Positions 52,236 through 63,944 are shown, numbered from the stretch's first letter. The stretch is DNA of 64,000 bases from Periconia sp. R9002 (GCA_023627715.1 JAMAHW010000014.1:62001-126000); one strand, 5' to 3'. The notes: generated from the letters alone by a model not told the origin. A program made the numbers and translations.

Positions 52236-55200
52236 CTGGCTTCGTTGACTTCCATTGTCCTCGTTGATCGCACATTGTCGTAAGGCGTCAATACTCCGTT
52301 CCGAGTTGAGAACTGTTTCCATCCGCGAGTTGTCTCCTCGCTTCTTTCCACATTCCATTTCCTTCTCTTTTCCTTTTCTTTTCTTTCGGCATCTTGTTGA
52401 CCATCGATCCGGATATATCCCGTGTCCTTCATACTGTGCAGAACATCTACCAAGTTGTCATCTTGCAGAGTGTATGGTCTTCCAGGTGGTCTTTCAAAAA
52501 CTTGTTCTTGTCCTTCATATGGTTCGGAATCGATTCCCCAAAAACATGCATATCATGGTTATTTCCTTCGTATTTCCTTTGTTTTCATGGGTGTTTTCTG
52601 CAGGAAAAACATGCCGGTATCAACGGCTTCTGGAGGTTTTTTCCATTATCGGGAAGATGGTCTTCAAAAGTATGGTCTTCAATACGGGCGTCTGGGATGG
52701 ATTTGCTCCTAGACTGGTTCGGCGGCGGCGTCTTCGGGTGCATACACGGACTGGTCGAGTATTGAGACCAAGCTTCTTCTTGTCATGAAGGTTCACTACA
52801 ACAATACAGTTATGAAAAGGGTTTTACCCACAAAACAGTGTCGCATTTGCTTGTGATGTTTTTGGCGTGACTTGCAAGATGTTGTCCGTGATGTAGTTGT
52901 TGGTGTTGTAGACCTGGTTTGCCTGTCCCATGAATGCCGATACTATCTCCTTCTCTGATCGCGATGTGGATGTTTGTCGTCGATGTGTACTCGTCAGCGA
53001 AGATGCTCAATCCTGCTCACATTGAATAGCTACTGGAGCGTTCGTTTGGTAGGAGCTACGTCGATGGTGTCGATTATATACTCCAGAGCACTCCTTGTTG
53101 AACAAAAGACGTACAAGAAGCACCCGCGCCGACGACAATAGTAGTAGCTTATTCACAGTATTCCACATTCACCTGCACATTGGAAGTTCGGGAACAATAG
53201 AAATGGCCGCTTCACCCAGCCTAAGAAAGGTAGAAGTCACGCCACAGGTCTCAGGTCGCCTGGCTGCCTAATCGACTTGTCTTCACCGTGCCTTCTCTTT
53301 ATTTTAAAGGCATGTACGGCGGTATTGACGGTTGTGAAGTTGGATTTTGCCATGAATAGCTCCGCACAAGATGCGCATATCGAGTGATGGTCATCATCGA
53401 TCAGCAAATGGTGTAGTTGCGATGCGACAATATGGTCCAACCACAGCATGTAGACTGCTAAGACGGGCATTGGGTGCATATTATAACCGCATTTCCAGAT
53501 GTTTTTGCCATGGTACAAGCATCAACAGCCATGCATCATCTCTTCCAAGATCTGGATAGACTTTCTTCGATGAGAGCAGGTTCGAGAACTCTGCCTACTT
53601 TTGTCCGCCCTACAAGGAGCAAATCACCTGCAGGGAAATTGATCTTTCCATGCCGGGTAAAACGCCTTTTTTTTCTGAGTGCATACATGTAGTATTGACT
53701 TGGTCCACAGTGCATGCGGTCCGTTTTTCGAAGGGGGGCACCGTAGTGCACGGACCTTTCGCTGTATGGCGATACTCTGGTGGGGGACTGTGGACGACGT
53801 TGGAGTGCGTTTACCACTGCTTTGTTTTTTGCCTTCCAACCCACAACAGCCACTCTAGGAGCACAGTATCCGGATCCTTTCTGGAGAAGGTTGCTGGCTC
53901 TTTACTATGCGATCTCAGAAGCCAGGAGCCTTGCATCTCAGCAACCAGCTCGCGTCGACGGGCGGCTCACCAACTCGACATGCAGTTCGAGCTTCTACGC
54001 ACTGTCTTTACCGGACGCAGCATTAAACATTTCCAGACAAGGCGCATATTGGCGAAAAGGTGCTGGCTCTGCGTTCATACGGACAGGAGGCTCAAGTCAG
54101 CCATTGCCATCATCGTTGACAGCGTCGATTAGGACCTCTTTACCCGCGTTCGCTGCGACCAGCAATGCTGTGCTTCTTCCGATTCACATAGCCTTCAAGC
54201 AATACGATAGAAGGCTTAGGGAGAAATGGCTTTAGCTCGGGCAAGCCCCTCACACAATACTCCTAGGACGGATACCAGGATGCAAAGGAACTCCGGACAA
54301 ATCTTGAGTGGCTTGGCTACATTGCAGAAATGCATTTGTTTTACTTGCATGCCCGAATGAGCTTACTTCCAGCGAGCGCCAATTGAATTCTTGGTACACT
54401 CTTTGAAGCTCCAATGGTCCATAGACGGCTGGGTACTCACTCTCCATACTGGCATCCTTCAACCACATACTCAGGGTATATTGATGGGGGTTGCAAGAGA
54501 CAGCACGGTGCGAATGATCTCCAAGATTTGCCAGGATGACATATAAGCAACGGTCAAGAGATGGACTCACGCCATGTCTAGCGTTGTGGCAGGCTACCCG
54601 GAAGCGAACACAATGGAGGACATACGATGAGAAGCAGGCTTTCCACCCATTCGCAGGCTTACCAGAAACCTGTTGTATGGAGCCTATGACATGGCAGGAT
54701 GCTCACCCAAACCTTTCACGGAAGCTTTCGATGCCTATAAAAAGACGCTGGTCTACAGACGGCTGAACGTCCAGGGCCGGCATGCTTGCCATGTGTCAAC
54801 AATCCATCGAAGATGGTGATGAACACACAAGATGAGAAAGATGCATCTATATGGAACAGACTTCACCTTTTCGGGTTTGCGTAGGGAGGCAAGCAGTGAC
54901 CAGGCACCCGGTAGACCTACTACCTTCCTAGTGGCAAAAGCAACACTAAGGAAATACGTCTTCCTTTGGTGGTGGATCGAGAGAGCCATGTCATGAGTCA
55001 TCCGATAGTGACCGGAAATAACCAAATGTTTCGAGAGACAACATTCTTCGAATCCGATCCAGAGGCCCCTCCCATCCCAGAACACATGATTTCCGTCGAA
55101 GAGAATGACAGGGTGTCGAGTCAAAAGCGAATACTAGACCAAGCTATCCGGATATCATCCTCGTCGTCCAAGGGTATGTCGAAAGTTTTAACATGTCATG

Positions 55201-57471
55201 GTCCAAAGAGCGTTCCCGTATGCCAAGTTGAATGGGTGCAGGGCCATGTTTCATCGACACGGAAAATGAAACAATGTGATCAGTCATGCAAGTGCATGTC
55301 TTCCTGCAACGGAAACATTGTTCATCGTATTTTCGGACAGTCCAGTCTGCATCCAAAGACACATGCGCTCAGCGTATGCCAAATGTAGCATGCCACAGGG
55401 GCGAAGAACAAGCGTTTCGACATGGCCTATGTGTCCAATCAGCGCCTCTTCTTTGACGGGAAACAAACGGAATGAATATGTTATGTGATGGGACGCAGTC
55501 AATAGGAACGGACATCCTCTGTCGGAATTGATTTTGTGGCCAGTTCGAACGTCCTAGGCCGGAAGCTGGCGGCATTTGAATATTGTCATTTGCCCGCGCA
55601 CCAAAACAGTTCCTAAACGATCCCTCGTGGCAAATGTGTTTTCGATAGGCACGACACCATCAAACTTTGGAGAGAGTGTAGCCGCTTTGACGAGCAACAG
55701 ACGCATAAGGGATAACTTACTCAGATTGGATTGATGGTGTTTGCCTCCTCGAACAAGATATCCGACGTCTTGTGATAAGTCAAGATGTAAGCCGTGAGGA
55801 TACATCAAAAACCAAAAAACACTTTGATGTAGACGTTGGGTTCAACTCTGAGAGAACCTTTCTATGGGTCCCTGCGTACGTTTGATGCGAAGCCTATTGC
55901 CCAAGGGGAAAGCTTCGAGTGTGGTAGTCCAAGGCCAGCAACCGCGGTGTTGGGCTTATGTTGCAAATTCGGAGGTTTGCATGTGTCTATTAGGGAATCA
56001 TGTTCCGAAAGGCTTGTCGTCATGCTAAAGGAAAGAACTGGTGCTGCAGTACCGCTGACATGGTGACTGTGGTGCACAACACAACCCCACTACAGAGAGT
56101 TAACGAAGCTCAAATCCCTTGACTTTATAAAAGGCATAGCTATGATCAGCTTTAAACAGCGCTCGTTGCTTACCCTGAAGCTATTTTGTTGGCGTCAACG
56201 TGAGGGTTGTTGCCAGACTGTCATGTCTGAGTCGCTCAGCGTGTCAGCATGCTGGCAAAAGCATCCAGATGCCCATGGAAGCGCATTCTGACATCCAAAA
56301 AGCCCTATGAACATCCTCCAAGGCTCTGAGTGGGTGATCAACTGGTTAGTGTGTGAGGGTTTGGTGTTGCGATGTTGTGACATCAAGGCCTGATCCGGCT
56401 ATGTCCAGTTCAAAGGTAGTCACACAGCAGCAACCATGTCCTCCAGAAGCGCCAAGAGCGCTCCAACAGGCTCCAAAGCTCCTTTTCCCAAAGAAAAAAC
56501 AAACACAAGGCAGCAGCGAGAGAGGGGCTAGGCACGGGGCGGGGTTGGGTAAGGGAAAGTGCGCATGTGGATTGGCGGTCCAACGCAGTAAAGAGGGGAG
56601 GTGGAGGTGGATGTTTCTTACCGTATGAAACAAGACATCAAGAACCCCGAAAAGCATATACGCTCTCCTGCGGAGATGTACCCATTGTTGTGGATGTTGA
56701 GCGGCCTTTGAAAAGCTTCAAGGACAGATTAGGTGGTGGTGTGGTGTTGGTGAGCTACGGAGAGAAAGTTGTCAGCAATAGCCAGCTCTCCCCGCAAGCC
56801 ACGGACCTGGGTCAGGGGGCACGGACCTAGCCAACGAAAATCGCAGAGCCGCGCGCTAGCTGAGTCTATTTCGAAGTCCATCTCAAAGACAAAAAACCGT
56901 TGACGGCCTTTGGGGTAATGATATTGCCAGCAAAGTGGCCAATGTGGATCAGAGGGTGCGCTGGGTGATTTTCTTGATGAAAGTTTCTGTTTGACAGCGA
57001 AATTTACCACCGAATACTGCGGCCCGGCTTTCTCGCAGGATATCAATTCACCTCGATCACCAAGTTCTTCAAGTTCTTCGCCTCCAGTTTCTAATGCTCA
57101 GCATCTATGATTGTTCCGGGAAACACATTTGTCTCATATTTCCATGAGGTTTGTCTTGTATTCGACTTATCATACGATAAAAGCAACTTTCGCTTGTCCT
57201 TAATCACCAGAAAAACCATCAACGTGCAAGGCCTTGGGGCAAGTAGGGCAAACAGGAATCTTCGAGGGACGCAGAAAACTACCTCACATACACTTGATCC
57301 TCCCGCGAAACATCTGGAGCTTCAGACTATTGAAAAACTGACGCCGAAAACAACCCCTAATCGTCGCCCTTCGAATCGCAATTGCGGAACTACATTACAT
57401 TACCAAAATCACAGCAACTCCTTCGCTCTTCACCCTCCCACACCCTCAAAAGCCCAGGCTTAGAGGTCTTA
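52236..57471. other. Gene-free region downstream of the Mei2-like gene, 5.2 kb
   Basis: The first 600 bp are T-rich and probably Mei2-like 3' UTR. Between about 52.8 and 57.3 kb many short open frames occur on both strands without splice-compatible continuation, codon bias or similarity to a family I know. Composition is near the genomic average rather than A/T-rich. 57300-57471 is the promoter and leader of the RMP1-like gene. Non-coding transcripts are possible but nothing in the sequence proves them. Confidence 0.45.
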
Positions 57472-58081
57472 ATGGCGCAGGCTCCAAACATGGCGTCCAC
57501 CACGCTCTCCATCGAACCTCTCCAATCTCTATCAGACAAAGACAAACAAAACCTCACCGATATCCACGAGCTCATCAGCCTCCTCTTCATCCGCAACCGC
57601 AACCAGCACCGAAGAAGCCACTGGTTCAGTTCTCTCCATCAGTTTCGCAGGCAACTAGGCCTGTTGCTCGAAGAGCTTGCCTCGAAGAAGAAGTCGGCGG
57701 CTGCGAAATCGATGCTGGCGCGTCTGCAGTATTGGGATGAACGGTTTATTCATCAGTGGTATACGTAAGTTGCAAACATTATTCCTAGTTTATTGTGCAA
57801 TCTTCGGAGATGGGAAAGCTCATATTGTGTTTCTTAACAGGCACTTCTCGCAAGTCCTCGCTGTAGGACCGTTTGCGAACCTGGGTCTTGTACTGGTGGC
57901 TTGCGTGGCAAGAGTCTGTCGCATCACAGGCATTACTGGTTATTATGAAGAGATTGCTTCGCAGAACGTGAAAGAGGTTATGATGGCTATGGATAGCGGA
58001 CTTGACTCGAAAGAATTTGGTGCGTATCTGGAGGACGATGAGATGTGGGATGAAGGAGAGGCTATTCCACGCGATGAGTAG
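57472..58081 (+). CDS. RMP1: RNase MRP subunit Rmp1-like protein
   Basis: In yeast Rmp1 is the protein specific to RNase MRP (absent from RNase P) and binds the MRP RNA in the nucleolus for pre-rRNA cleavage. Exons 57472-57764 and 57841-58081 (177 aa); intron 76 nt (GTAAGT...TTAACAG), phases match. The identifying stretch is IHELISLLFIRNRNQHRRSH followed by WFSSLHQFRRQLGLLLEEL, the conserved core of the Rmp1 domain, then an LQYWDERFIHQWYTHFSQVL helix. Residues 105-135 are hydrophobic (FANLGLVLVACVARV), and the tail is acidic (EDDEMWDEGEAIPRDE). A second ATG six codons on is an alternative start. Confidence 0.75.
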
Positions 58082-58322
58082 CGCAACGGTTCATGGTGCT
58101 TCGGCGTTAGGCTTGACAGTTGGGAGACGTGGAGATGATGGTTGAGTATTTGCTCTGAAGAGCAGGCAAGAAGACGAAGAGTAAGACAGAGTTGGGAGTT
58201 TGAGTATTGATACCCACTCCACAGACGCAGGATGACACGCCGTCATATCTTCTAAATCCCAGAAATGCTAAGACAAGACACCAATCCACCCGACCTTCTC
58301 CACAAGGTACACCTCCTCCCAC

Positions 58323-59405
58323 TCATCCATCACCTCCAACAAACACCACACTCTCCACCATCTCACCCGCCACCCACACAGCCGCCAATCTCCCCGCTTT
58401 CTCACCAAACTCCCTCTCCTTTTCCTTCGGCCTAACATGCATCCCATGATCCGCCCCCCTGACAACCACCAACCGCGACTCCGCCGCCATCTTCTCGCGC
58501 GTGCGCTCCAGCAAGTCCAAAGGACACATGGCATCTCTATCCCCGATAACGAACAAAACACGTACCGAGGCCGGCAAATCGAGCAGGATCTGGTCGCGGA
58601 TATCGTTCTTGGGGCCTTGGAGTGGGTACGACACGAGTATCAACGATATATCCGGCGAGTCGCTAGTTACTGCATCGGGGGAGTCTGCGGGTAAAGAAGA
58701 AGAGGGAGAAAGGATCTCGCTAGCAGCCATGACAGCGGCGCGCGATCCCATACTGCGGCCTCCGAGGACTACCTTGCGTCTCCCACATGCACTATCCAGC
58801 TTACCCGTGCGAGGGATGTGAGATGTGCTGCTAGGTTTGGATTGTGGTTCAGCATCATGGATGTGCGAGATACACGCGTGGAAGCCCTTCACCCTCGCCG
58901 CCAAATTCGCGGAGCCTTGGAACGCGAGAATCGCCGCGCTTTGCGCAGCATATCCGACGCAGAAGTCGCGAACGGCGGGGGTGGATATCGTGCCGCCGGC
59001 TCCGTGGGTGAAGATGCATGTTGTTGGATTGGGGTTTTTGGTGGTGGTGGAATTTGTGAGTGCGTGGTATTGATCGCATGAGATGTGGGTTTTGAGAGAG
59101 TCATGTGTGATGGTTAGTTTGGTGATGGGTATATCAGGGCTTGATGTGGACGAGGACGACGTGGATGGGAAGGAGCGCGATTGCGCGTCGCTAAACTGGG
59201 CACTAGGCTCCTTAGAAGCTTGAACGTCTTTTTTTGTCTTAATTGCTTTTGGTCTTGCAGCCTCGGCTTTGCTTTTGCCTTTGTTTTGTGCGGGTCCTTC
59301 TTGTGCTGCAAGACTCGCTGTCGACGAGGAACGCGTCACGCGTTTCCTGCTGCGCTCCGGCGCGTCGTCTGCAGATGGATCGCGAAGTTTACGTTTGGAA
59401 CCCAT
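58323..59405 (-). CDS. Alpha/beta hydrolase, TEX30/KANSL3 family
   Basis: Single exon, 360 aa from the ATG at 59405; a further in-frame ATG at 59426 would add seven residues. Residues 1-90 are basic and Ser-rich, with possible nuclear signals (KRKLR; RSRKRVTR), and are absent from the short members. The hydrolase fold spans about 95-358: oxyanion motif FTHGAGG (132-138), nucleophile elbow GGRSMGSRAA (Ser218), acid in VIGDRDAMCP (287-295) and His320 in GADHGMHV, so the triad looks intact. An acidic/Ser insert lies near 232-252. The family is known from human TEX30 and the NSL-complex protein KANSL3; substrates are not established. The basic head suggests a nuclear location (inference). Confidence 0.82.
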   Translation of the reverse strand: MGSKRKLRDPSADDAPERSRKRVTRSSSTASLAAQEGPAQNKGKSKAEAARPKAIKTKKDVQASKEPSAQFSDAQSRSFPSTSSSSTSSPDIPITKLTITHDSLKTHISCDQYHALTNSTTTKNPNPTTCIFTHGAGGTISTPAVRDFCVGYAAQSAAILAFQGSANLAARVKGFHACISHIHDAEPQSKPSSTSHIPRTGKLDSACGRRKVVLGGRSMGSRAAVMAASEILSPSSSLPADSPDAVTSDSPDISLILVSYPLQGPKNDIRDQILLDLPASVRVLFVIGDRDAMCPLDLLERTREKMAAESRLVVVRGADHGMHVRPKEKEREFGEKAGRLAAVWVAGEMVESVVFVGGDG

Positions 59406-59821
59406 GCTACGATTGATCAAACGCAATCACTTTTTGAATATGATTTGTCTCAGGGGGCAACAGAGTTGTGAAGCCGTGCGGAACGTCGATGGAAATAAAT
59501 CATGGATGAGCAAGGAAAAGTACATGGTTGGCTGGGTACTATACCCAGCCATTCCCTTTCCGGCCACGTTCTATTAACAGCCTCATAAAACGACAAACAA
59601 ACTCTTTTTCCAAACGCATTGATGTTATCAGATTCTTTTCCATCATCACGATACTACCTTCTTGACGAACAATCGTGGGTGTTATGCATGTGGGCTTGCG
59701 GGGTCCTAATTTCTCTCCTTTTTTGTTCAAAAAAATGCGAAAATTATGCAATGTGTAGTTCCCACCATTCCCCATGTAACATAGATACATTAATGCATGC
59801 AGAGAGAAGACCTTCAAAAAG

Positions 59822-59835
59822 CACACACACACACA
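59822..59835. repeat. (CA)7 dinucleotide repeat
   Basis: Seven uninterrupted CA units on the + strand. Confidence 0.9.
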
Positions 59836-60590
59836 TACCTACCTATCCGTAAACAAACTAGTGTACGATACAGCAGACAACGAAGAGTGAACAGAAGAGA
59901 AAAAAAGAAAAAAAGCAAAAGCAAACATACCACCCAGCCTCCTTATTTTACGTACTAGCATACTGGTGGTGGGTGGGTGGTACAAAAGCAAAAGCACCCG
60001 TTGAGTGAGGAACGACTGATCACAGATCAATCCATGTGCAAAGAATTTAAGATTTCGATCGAAAAACGACGGAGCAACGCAGGAGAAAAAGGGTCCCTTC
60101 CTACCTACCTTTTAACGCGGGCGAATACGAAGGAGTTTGTAGATCTTTTTTCCGAAACGTGATTGATATACGAGGAAGCTGACTGACCTACCTTGCAGCA
60201 GCGGACGACGGAAATAGTGAGATTCATCAACAGAAAGAAGAGATATTGTTAAAAGCCCTTTGGAAGGTGGGTGATGACGATAGGCTGGCTATGTTTTCGT
60301 TCCCCTCTCCGCCTCCCCCCCAAGAAAAAAGGGGAATGAAATCTTCAACGAACCCGGTTCAAAGTTCGAACAAACGTGTACATGAAATTACACATACCAA
60401 GTAAAGACGTATGCCCCCCGTGCATAAATTAGAGATTTCAAGTAAAAGATGGGAAAAATGGGGAAACAATCCAGCCTCATTCCGTCTTTTGCACGTTTGT
60501 TGGCCACACTTTCCTAAGAATAAACGGTGTCGTAGAAGGGTTATCTCCGTAAGAATGTAAAACGGTGGAGGGGAGGGGGAGCAGAACTTG

Positions 60591-60651
60591 CACATGGTAC
60601 ATGGGTACATGGAGGTACATGGTACAAGGAACATTGATACATGGGCAAACC
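60591..60651. repeat. TACATGG repeat cluster
   Basis: Four GGTACATG/TACATGG units within 40 bp plus a fifth (GATACATGGG) shortly after; each contains the near-palindrome GTACATG. More copies occur close by at GAGCTACATGG (about 60675). Confidence 0.6.
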
Positions 60652-60737
60652 ATACAAGCCGAACCTACACGAGAGCTACATGGAACCTACATATCGCGGT
60701 GCGCCCAATCACGACACCAAGGACCTCTTGCGCCGCG

Positions 60738-60761
60738 CACACACACACACACACACACACA
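60738..60761. repeat. (CA)12 dinucleotide repeat
   Basis: Twelve CA units on the + strand, complementary to the (TG)7 tract 366 bp further on. Confidence 0.9.
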
Positions 60762-61126
60762 GACAAGCAAGCAGCATGGCCACATTCCCCAATTGTCCAG
60801 CCAAGCCAAGCAGAACAGAACAGACAGGTACAGTTGCCTCGCCGACTTGGCCTTTCCGGTTTTCTGGAGCCCCCCTCCTCGCAAAGAGGATCAAAGAAAA
60901 TGTGAAGGTGGCTGCATCTCAACCAGATTCGCATGCACACTCACCAAAACAACCCACCACACACAGCTTTTCCCTAGGTACTCGTTCTTGCTCTTTCGCT
61001 CATGCTTCGTCTGCTTGCCCTGGCGCACCCCTCTTTGCGAATCCTTGACCCCATCCACGGGTCGCGGATGGTAAAAGCGAGGCAGTTATACTTGGCATAC
61101 CGAAGGCGGGCTGTCTCTTTTGCGTA

Positions 61127-61140
61127 TGTGTGTGTGTGTG
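61127..61140. repeat. (TG)7 dinucleotide repeat
   Basis: Seven TG units on the + strand, followed by TTGTGGTGTGG. It forms a potential inverted pair with the CA tracts upstream. Confidence 0.9.
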
Positions 61141-62162
61141 TTGTGGTGTGGGTGGATGGGGGGATTTCAATTAGCCTGTAGTTGCCGGCCCAAAACGCAC
61201 CCACGACCATTCCGCTTTAGGCAAGGCGAGGTGTCCGTTGATCGGTCAAAGGGTGTTCCCGTTAGCTTACTGACCTGTCTGCGGTGCTGCGATGCTGTGG
61301 TGTAATGCAGGTGCCTAGGATCGGCCAACTTTTTGCTTCCCTTTTCCTTTTGGCATAAATCTACACGGGCCTGCGGTCCGTCATTGGTCGGAAGCTTTGC
61401 AATTTTTCCTGATACATGTAACATGCACAGCACAGCGCTCATGTGGCTTTCTGATGCAACACAACCGCCATGAAAACAACCATCCCGGAGCATGTCCGTA
61501 TACTCGCTGCAGGTAAACGCCGTGAAAGAAACACGAAAACGACGTCCATGGGGATACACAAAAAAAACGGTAATGACTTGATACACTGCAGAGTCGTGCT
61601 ATGTGCGGGGGAGCGCCGTGCAACGTCGCGCAACTCTAGTTAGATGTCCCCAATGCGTAATGCGAATGATTTCATATTCTCTTCTCAACGTACAGAGTGT
61701 GCATGCAAGTGACCCTCTCCATAGTAGTGAGTCTAGACCCATCGGATGCAATGCTGGATACAGCTTCCAGGAACATGGCATCGTATGCATATTTGTACAG
61801 ACCGAACAAAAGTGCAACCCGCATGTGAACGTGAAAACTCGAAGACTCGACACAAGACCATTAACCAAGCCAAAGGTGAACTTTACTGAACCTTTGGCAT
61901 CAAGATTCCTCCCACATGTCATATTGAGCTACAAGCCGTAATAGAAAGTCAAGAAAAATTGCCAGGAAAAAAACCGACGTTATGCAGATGCTATGCAAAA
62001 TGATGAAGAGACGGTGGGACAGATAAACCCGTGGAAAATGACATGCTTCCCCAACGCCTTGGTTGAAACTGCAAGAAGAAACCTAATCGGAAAGGAAATT
62101 TTGATAAGAAAAGTCGGATCATGGGTGCTGGTGAAATCACAGCGGCGAACGAGCAAGAAACG

Positions 62163-63944
62163 CTAATAACCAATATTTTGATTCGGCGAATATTTTTGGT
62201 CCGCAACGTAGTAGGATTGCGGCATGCCTTGGAATTGTGGCTGGACGTAGTTTTGCAGCGCGACAGGGGCGGAAGCTCTTCGGTGTCCATCAGTCTGCGA
62301 CACTGGGCTCTGTGTTTTGTGCTCAGAAGTAGCATTCGACTGGACAGGAGCGTGGATGTCAAAGACAGGCGCATGAGGCAGCGCATACTGAGCTGACTCT
62401 GATAGCTGGTTGGTGTGGGATACAGCGTAAGCTGGGCTTGTATTCGACGGCTGATACTGCTGAACTGAAGCTGTCTTTGGATCGGACGCTGCCTGTTGGT
62501 GGTTTTGCTGTCCCTGTGGCGTATACTGGTGGTTTGACGCTGCCGGGGATGGATATTGCTGGGCTGGAGCGTGGTGGGATGCGTAAGGTTGTGGCGAGGG
62601 GGCCTGGGGGTAAGGCTGTGCGCTTTGTGGGGAATAGTGCTGGGGAGAAGATTGCTGTGCCGAGTACTGCTGCGTAAGGTGTTGCGGTGCGTATGGCGAG
62701 GTATTCGAGTGTGGCTGCGTGTAATGCTGGGGGCTCTGGTGTGTGGGCGTATACGAATAGTATTCCGGAACATGGAGTTGCAGCGAGCCGTGGCCTTGTA
62801 CCAATCCTTGAGGTGCCAGAACCTGGGTGACTGCGCCTAGAGACTGATGTTGGATGTGGCTGGGCTGGAGATGGTGAGCATAACCTGCACCCAGAGGCAT
62901 ATCTTTGCTCTCTTCATCCTCCAAACTGACTTTCCAACCCGTGAGAAGTTCGGGCCTCGGATGGATATCAGCCAATTTAGGGTCCTGACATGGTCGCTTG
63001 AGCTTTCCTGCAACAACATCCTCCAGGCTGTAGTACGAAATGATGTGGTGGGTTGTTCCTTGGTATTTGACAGAAATTGTCTTCTTCATCAGTCCTCCGT
63101 CTTTGAATTCATAACTGTCGATGAGCGATCCGCAGAATCGCCGTTGCTGGTCAGTAGTGAGGGTCTGCGCAAAGTTTGCATAAACCTTCCCTAACGGGTC
63201 GGTCGGGGAAACGTCTTGCCCATCGTAGATTGGGTTATCGTACTCGTCGTCCGAAGTATTGATATTGTCGCCGGTTTTCGTTACCGAGGAGCCAGCACCT
63301 TCTTTGCGTTTTCGCTTCCCTCCACAGGACGGATTCAGCGCGGACTTCTTCTCCTCCGGTCTGAGAGCTCGAACCAGTTGACGGTAGATGAGGCAATTGT
63401 TCATTACTCGACTAGGGGACCAGTGTACTGCGTCCGTCCAGCGCTTGATACCGGATGCATTTTCCTCGTAAACCAAAACCGTACCTGAAGTAAGCATCTC
63501 AGCCCGCTCTTTGTCGTGAGGGCGACGACTTATGTGGCTTAAACGACCTTGCAAAGCAGCCTCCACGATGGTCATTGCATCTTTGGTGGAATCCAAGAAA
63601 CCGTGCCAGGTCGGCTTGAAAGCAGGCTGGGCTTTGACCATGCTGCCGGCCATCTGTTGTCTTGGGGGTGGGGGTGTTGAGGTGCCAGTATTGAGGACGT
63701 GAGACGTGGCAATGGAATGATGTCGCTGCGGTACGCTACCGGGAACAGGTAACGAAGGCGTGAGGTGTGCGTATAGTGCTGGGTCAAATATGGGATTATA
63801 ATTCTGCGACTGAGTCGATGAGTGCTGAGGCCAGTGCCAGGAGTCCGCATCGCCATAGCCTTCGACCTTGTGGATCCCTGCGAGCGCCATGTTTTGCCCG
63901 TATGAGGGCATGTTCAGAGTTGAGGCTCTGATACCCTGTAACAT
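62163..63944 (-). CDS. WOPR-domain (Gti1/Pac2) transcription factor, Wor1/Ryp1/Sge1-like
   Basis: Nuclear master regulator family controlling morphology, virulence traits and secondary metabolism in fungi (Wor1, Ryp1, Sge1). 593 aa in a single open exon from 63944; the ATG at 63911 (MPSYGQN) is an equally good start, and TTACAG at about 63936-63941 could be an acceptor for an upstream exon beyond view. WOPRa (about 110-192): KPTWHGFLDSTKDAM, RRPHDKERAEMLTSG, GIKRWTDAVHWSPSRVMNNC. WOPRb (about 250-335): YANFAQ, LMKKTISVKYQGTTHHIISY, YSLEDVVAGKLKRP. Between them lies a basic KRKRKE nuclear signal and an acidic Ser/Asp stretch. Residues 345-593 are Gln/Pro/Ser/Tyr-rich, low in complexity and disordered, as in the Ryp1/Sge1 clade. 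The domain is somewhat diverged (EAALQGRLSHI where the clade usually has ACLRGLLPHV). Confidence 0.9.
   Translation of the reverse strand: MLQGIRASTLNMPSYGQNMALAGIHKVEGYGDADSWHWPQHSSTQSQNYNPIFDPALYAHLTPSLPVPGSVPQRHHSIATSHVLNTGTSTPPPPRQQMAGSMVKAQPAFKPTWHGFLDSTKDAMTIVEAALQGRLSHISRRPHDKERAEMLTSGTVLVYEENASGIKRWTDAVHWSPSRVMNNCLIYRQLVRALRPEEKKSALNPSCGGKRKRKEGAGSSVTKTGDNINTSDDEYDNPIYDGQDVSPTDPLGKVYANFAQTLTTDQQRRFCGSLIDSYEFKDGGLMKKTISVKYQGTTHHIISYYSLEDVVAGKLKRPCQDPKLADIHPRPELLTGWKVSLEDEESKDMPLGAGYAHHLQPSHIQHQSLGAVTQVLAPQGLVQGHGSLQLHVPEYYSYTPTHQSPQHYTQPHSNTSPYAPQHLTQQYSAQQSSPQHYSPQSAQPYPQAPSPQPYASHHAPAQQYPSPAASNHQYTPQGQQNHQQAASDPKTASVQQYQPSNTSPAYAVSHTNQLSESAQYALPHAPVFDIHAPVQSNATSEHKTQSPVSQTDGHRRASAPVALQNYVQPQFQGMPQSYYVADQKYSPNQNIGY

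Larger units (their letters stand above)
59406..62162. other. Gene-free region downstream of the WOPR gene, 2.7 kb
   Basis: Contains three dinucleotide repeats and a TACATGG cluster (listed separately). 59870-59930 is purine-rich. No coding signal. The last few hundred bases before 62163 are presumably the 3' UTR of the WOPR gene, which may be long. Confidence 0.5.

Noticed and set aside
53237..56077. Many short open frames on both strands
   Set aside because: None exceeds what chance gives at this composition, none can be linked by introns into a longer product, and none resembles a known family.
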